Below, one piece after another: positions 62,685-64,000 of a DNA stretch of 64,000 nt; within the stretch, counting starts at the first letter, position 1; each line of letters starts with the position of its first letter. The position numbers and the translations under genes are program-made. Below the pieces are notes generated by a model, which was given only the letters and a program-made list of their open reading frames with translations, made no database searches and was not told the origin of the DNA. The DNA comes from Methylotenera oryzisoli (GTDB lineage Bacteria > Pseudomonadota > Gammaproteobacteria > Burkholderiales > Methylophilaceae): the NCBI GenBank assembly GCA_945872425.1, contig CAMBZE010000001.1:17895-81894 (forward strand), given 5' to 3'.

Positions 62685-64000
62685 ATGTCAATCGAGTCAG
62701 TTCTTCATGAAAACCGCGTTTTCGCACCAAGCGCAGACTTTGTAAAATCCGCCAACATTTCCGGCATGGCGGCGTATAACGCACTATGCGCAGAAGCCTC
62801 AGCTGATTATGAAGGCTTTTGGGCAAAACTGGCACGTGAGTTATTGATTTGGCATAAGCCGTTTACCAAAACACTGAATGAAGCCAACGCACCCTTTTAC
62901 AAATGGTTTGAAGATGGCGAACTCAATGTTTCTGCCAACTGCCTCGATAGACACTTAAACACCATCCCCAACAAAGTCGCCATTATTTTTGAAGCGGATG
63001 ATGGCAGCAGCAAAAACGTTACCTACAAAGCACTTTACCACCAGGTTTGTCAATTTGCCAATGGTCTGAAAAAGCTCAATCTCAACCTCGGCGACCGCGT
63101 CGTTATTTATCTGCCTATGGGCATTGAAGCCATTGTAGCGATGCAAGCCTGCGCCCGTCTGGGCTTGACTCACTCCGTCGTATTTGGCGGATTTTCTGCC
63201 AAAAGCTTATGTGAACGTATTGTTGACGCCGGCGCAAAAGCTGTCATCACCTCAGACGGTCAGTTCCGTGGCGGCAAAACCATGCCACTCAAAGCTGCTG
63301 TGGATGAAGGTATTGCCCAGGCAAAAATGGAATTTGGCTGTGACAGCATTCAAAAAGTAGTGGTTCTGAAAAAAACAGCGCTGGAAGTCACATGGAATCC
63401 TCATGATATCTGGTGGCATGACCTGATAGCAGGCGTTGCAGATACTTGCGAACCGGTGATGGTGAACGCAGAACACCCACTATTTTTACTTTACACCTCA
63501 GGCTCTACCGGCAAACCAAAAGGTGTGCAGCATAGCTCGGCGGGCTATTTACTGCACGCCATAAACACCATGCGCTGGACATTTGACATAAAAGCGGATG
63601 ACATATTCTGGTGTACGGCAGACGTGGGCTGGATTACCGGTCACACCTATGTTGCCTATGGCCCACTCGCCATGGGCGCCACTCAGATTGTATTTGAAGG
63701 CATCCCTACCTATCCCAATGCTGGGCGCTTTTGGCAAACAATAGAAAAACACAAAGCGTCTATTTTCTACACCGCGCCAACGGCAATCAGGTCGCTCATT
63801 AAAGCCTCTGAAACCACGCCGGAAGTACACCCTAGAAACTACAACTTATCCAGTTTGCGTTTATTAGGCTCCGTGGGCGAACCGATCAACCCGGAAGCAT
63901 GGATGTGGTACTTTGAGCAAGTGGGCGGCAGTCACTGCCCGATTGTCGATACTTTCTGGCAAACCGAAACCGGCGGCCACGTCATCACCCCGCTACCAGG
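62685..64000 (+). CDS. acs: Acetyl-CoA synthetase, 5' part
   Basis: Not in the ORF track because it runs off the window. It starts at ATG 62685 with AAGGG 6 bases upstream; 438 codons are visible. The protein shows [20 protein letters not shown], the AMP-binding P-loop [49 protein letters not shown] and FWQTETGGH, which mark acetyl- or propionyl-CoA synthetases of the Acs type. It would activate acetate to acetyl-CoA via acetyl-AMP. Acetate as substrate is inferred from overall resemblance; the C-terminal regulatory Lys is outside the window. Confidence 0.94.
   Translation, partial: MSIESVLHENRVFAPSADFVKSANISGMAAYNALCAEASADYEGFWAKLARELLIWHKPFTKTLNEANAPFYKWFEDGELNVSANCLDRHLNTIPNKVAIIFEADDGSSKNVTYKALYHQVCQFANGLKKLNLNLGDRVVIYLPMGIEAIVAMQACARLGLTHSVVFGGFSAKSLCERIVDAGAKAVITSDGQFRGGKTMPLKAAVDEGIAQAKMEFGCDSIQKVVVLKKTALEVTWNPHDIWWHDLIAGVADTCEPVMVNAEHPLFLLYTSGSTGKPKGVQHSSAGYLLHAINTMRWTFDIKADDIFWCTADVGWITGHTYVAYGPLAMGATQIVFEGIPTYPNAGRFWQTIEKHKASIFYTAPTAIRSLIKASETTPEVHPRNYNLSSLRLLGSVGEPINPEAWMWYFEQVGGSHCPIVDTFWQTETGGHVITPLP

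Overview
The window is a gene-dense stretch of a Gram-negative chromosome. Gene content and order point to a betaproteobacterium, most likely a methylotroph of the family Methylophilaceae (Methylotenera-like). This is inference from conserved blocks (tsaE-amiC-mutL-miaA, pyrG-kdsA-eno-ftsB, glyA-nrdR-ribD, argD-argF-argG), from a moderate GC content judged by eye, and from general protein resemblance. No methanol or methylamine oxidation gene lies inside the window. I see no rRNA, tRNA, CRISPR array, prophage or complete insertion sequence.

Layout. 1-3.4 kb: a copper/silver RND efflux operon (outer-membrane channel, CusB, start of CusA) on the minus strand, preceded by a small His/Met/Cys-rich exported protein. 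3.4-5.5 kb: a DMT transporter divergent from dapC. 5.7-12.8 kb: tsaE-amiC-(beta-CASP nuclease)-mutL-miaA, with queG divergent from tsaE. 12.9-22.6 kb: a glycogen/alpha-glucan block (glgC, GH57, malQ and a ROK glucokinase on minus; glgB and pgi on plus) without a visible glgA. 22.6-31.1 kb: sppA, a small Rieske protein, a phosphoglycolate-phosphatase-like gene and rluC, then rne with a long leader, ygfX, ygfZ and ftsB. 31.2-37.5 kb: eno, kdsA and pyrG, then a fuculose-aldolase-like gene plus mtnA, a likely 5-methylthioribose/5-deoxyribose salvage pair. 37.7-44.3 kb: tatD, ribD, nrdR, glyA, iscX, a TrmH-type methyltransferase and an RsuA-type pseudouridine synthase. 44.5-49.6 kb: queD, the dTDP-rhamnose genes rfbBACD, dnaQ and rnhA. 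49.8-55.4 kb: argD-argF-argG, a two-gene membrane unit (33-residue peptide plus a urate-oxidase-N-like protein) and a lone Rieske oxygenase. 55.9-64 kb: a NarL-type two-component system, dhaL-dhaK, glnE and the 5' part of acs.

The most distinctive feature is the set of short non-coding mobile-like repeats between genes. There are at least four families. (1) A 272-bp element with GGAAACACTGATTAAATC ends, present in two full copies flanked by 4-bp duplications (TTAA, CTAA) plus a 90-bp relative; each sits on a gene's stop codon, and one supplies the stop codon of rluC. (2) A 191-bp element with GTAAGAC ends and a 5-bp duplication. (3) A 146-bp element with 24-bp perfect terminal inverted repeats. 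(4) A GCCACAGAG/CTCTGTGGC family that abuts 3' ends of genes at five places. There are also a REP-like tandem array, and a CCCGTAGGGTGGGC palindromic element found twice, once flanked by a 39-bp duplication of the 3' end of rsuA.

Likely cooperation: glgC/glgB/GH57/malQ/glucokinase/pgi connect hexose phosphate with alpha-glucan storage; kdsA and rfbBACD feed lipopolysaccharide; queG and queD belong to queuosine synthesis; mutL, dnaQ and rnhA serve genome maintenance. No clearly new multigene system stands out. The best candidates for undescribed biology are the stop-codon-associated mobile elements, the 33-residue membrane peptide coupled to the urate-oxidase-N-like protein, and the metal-ligand-rich exported protein next to the cus operon.
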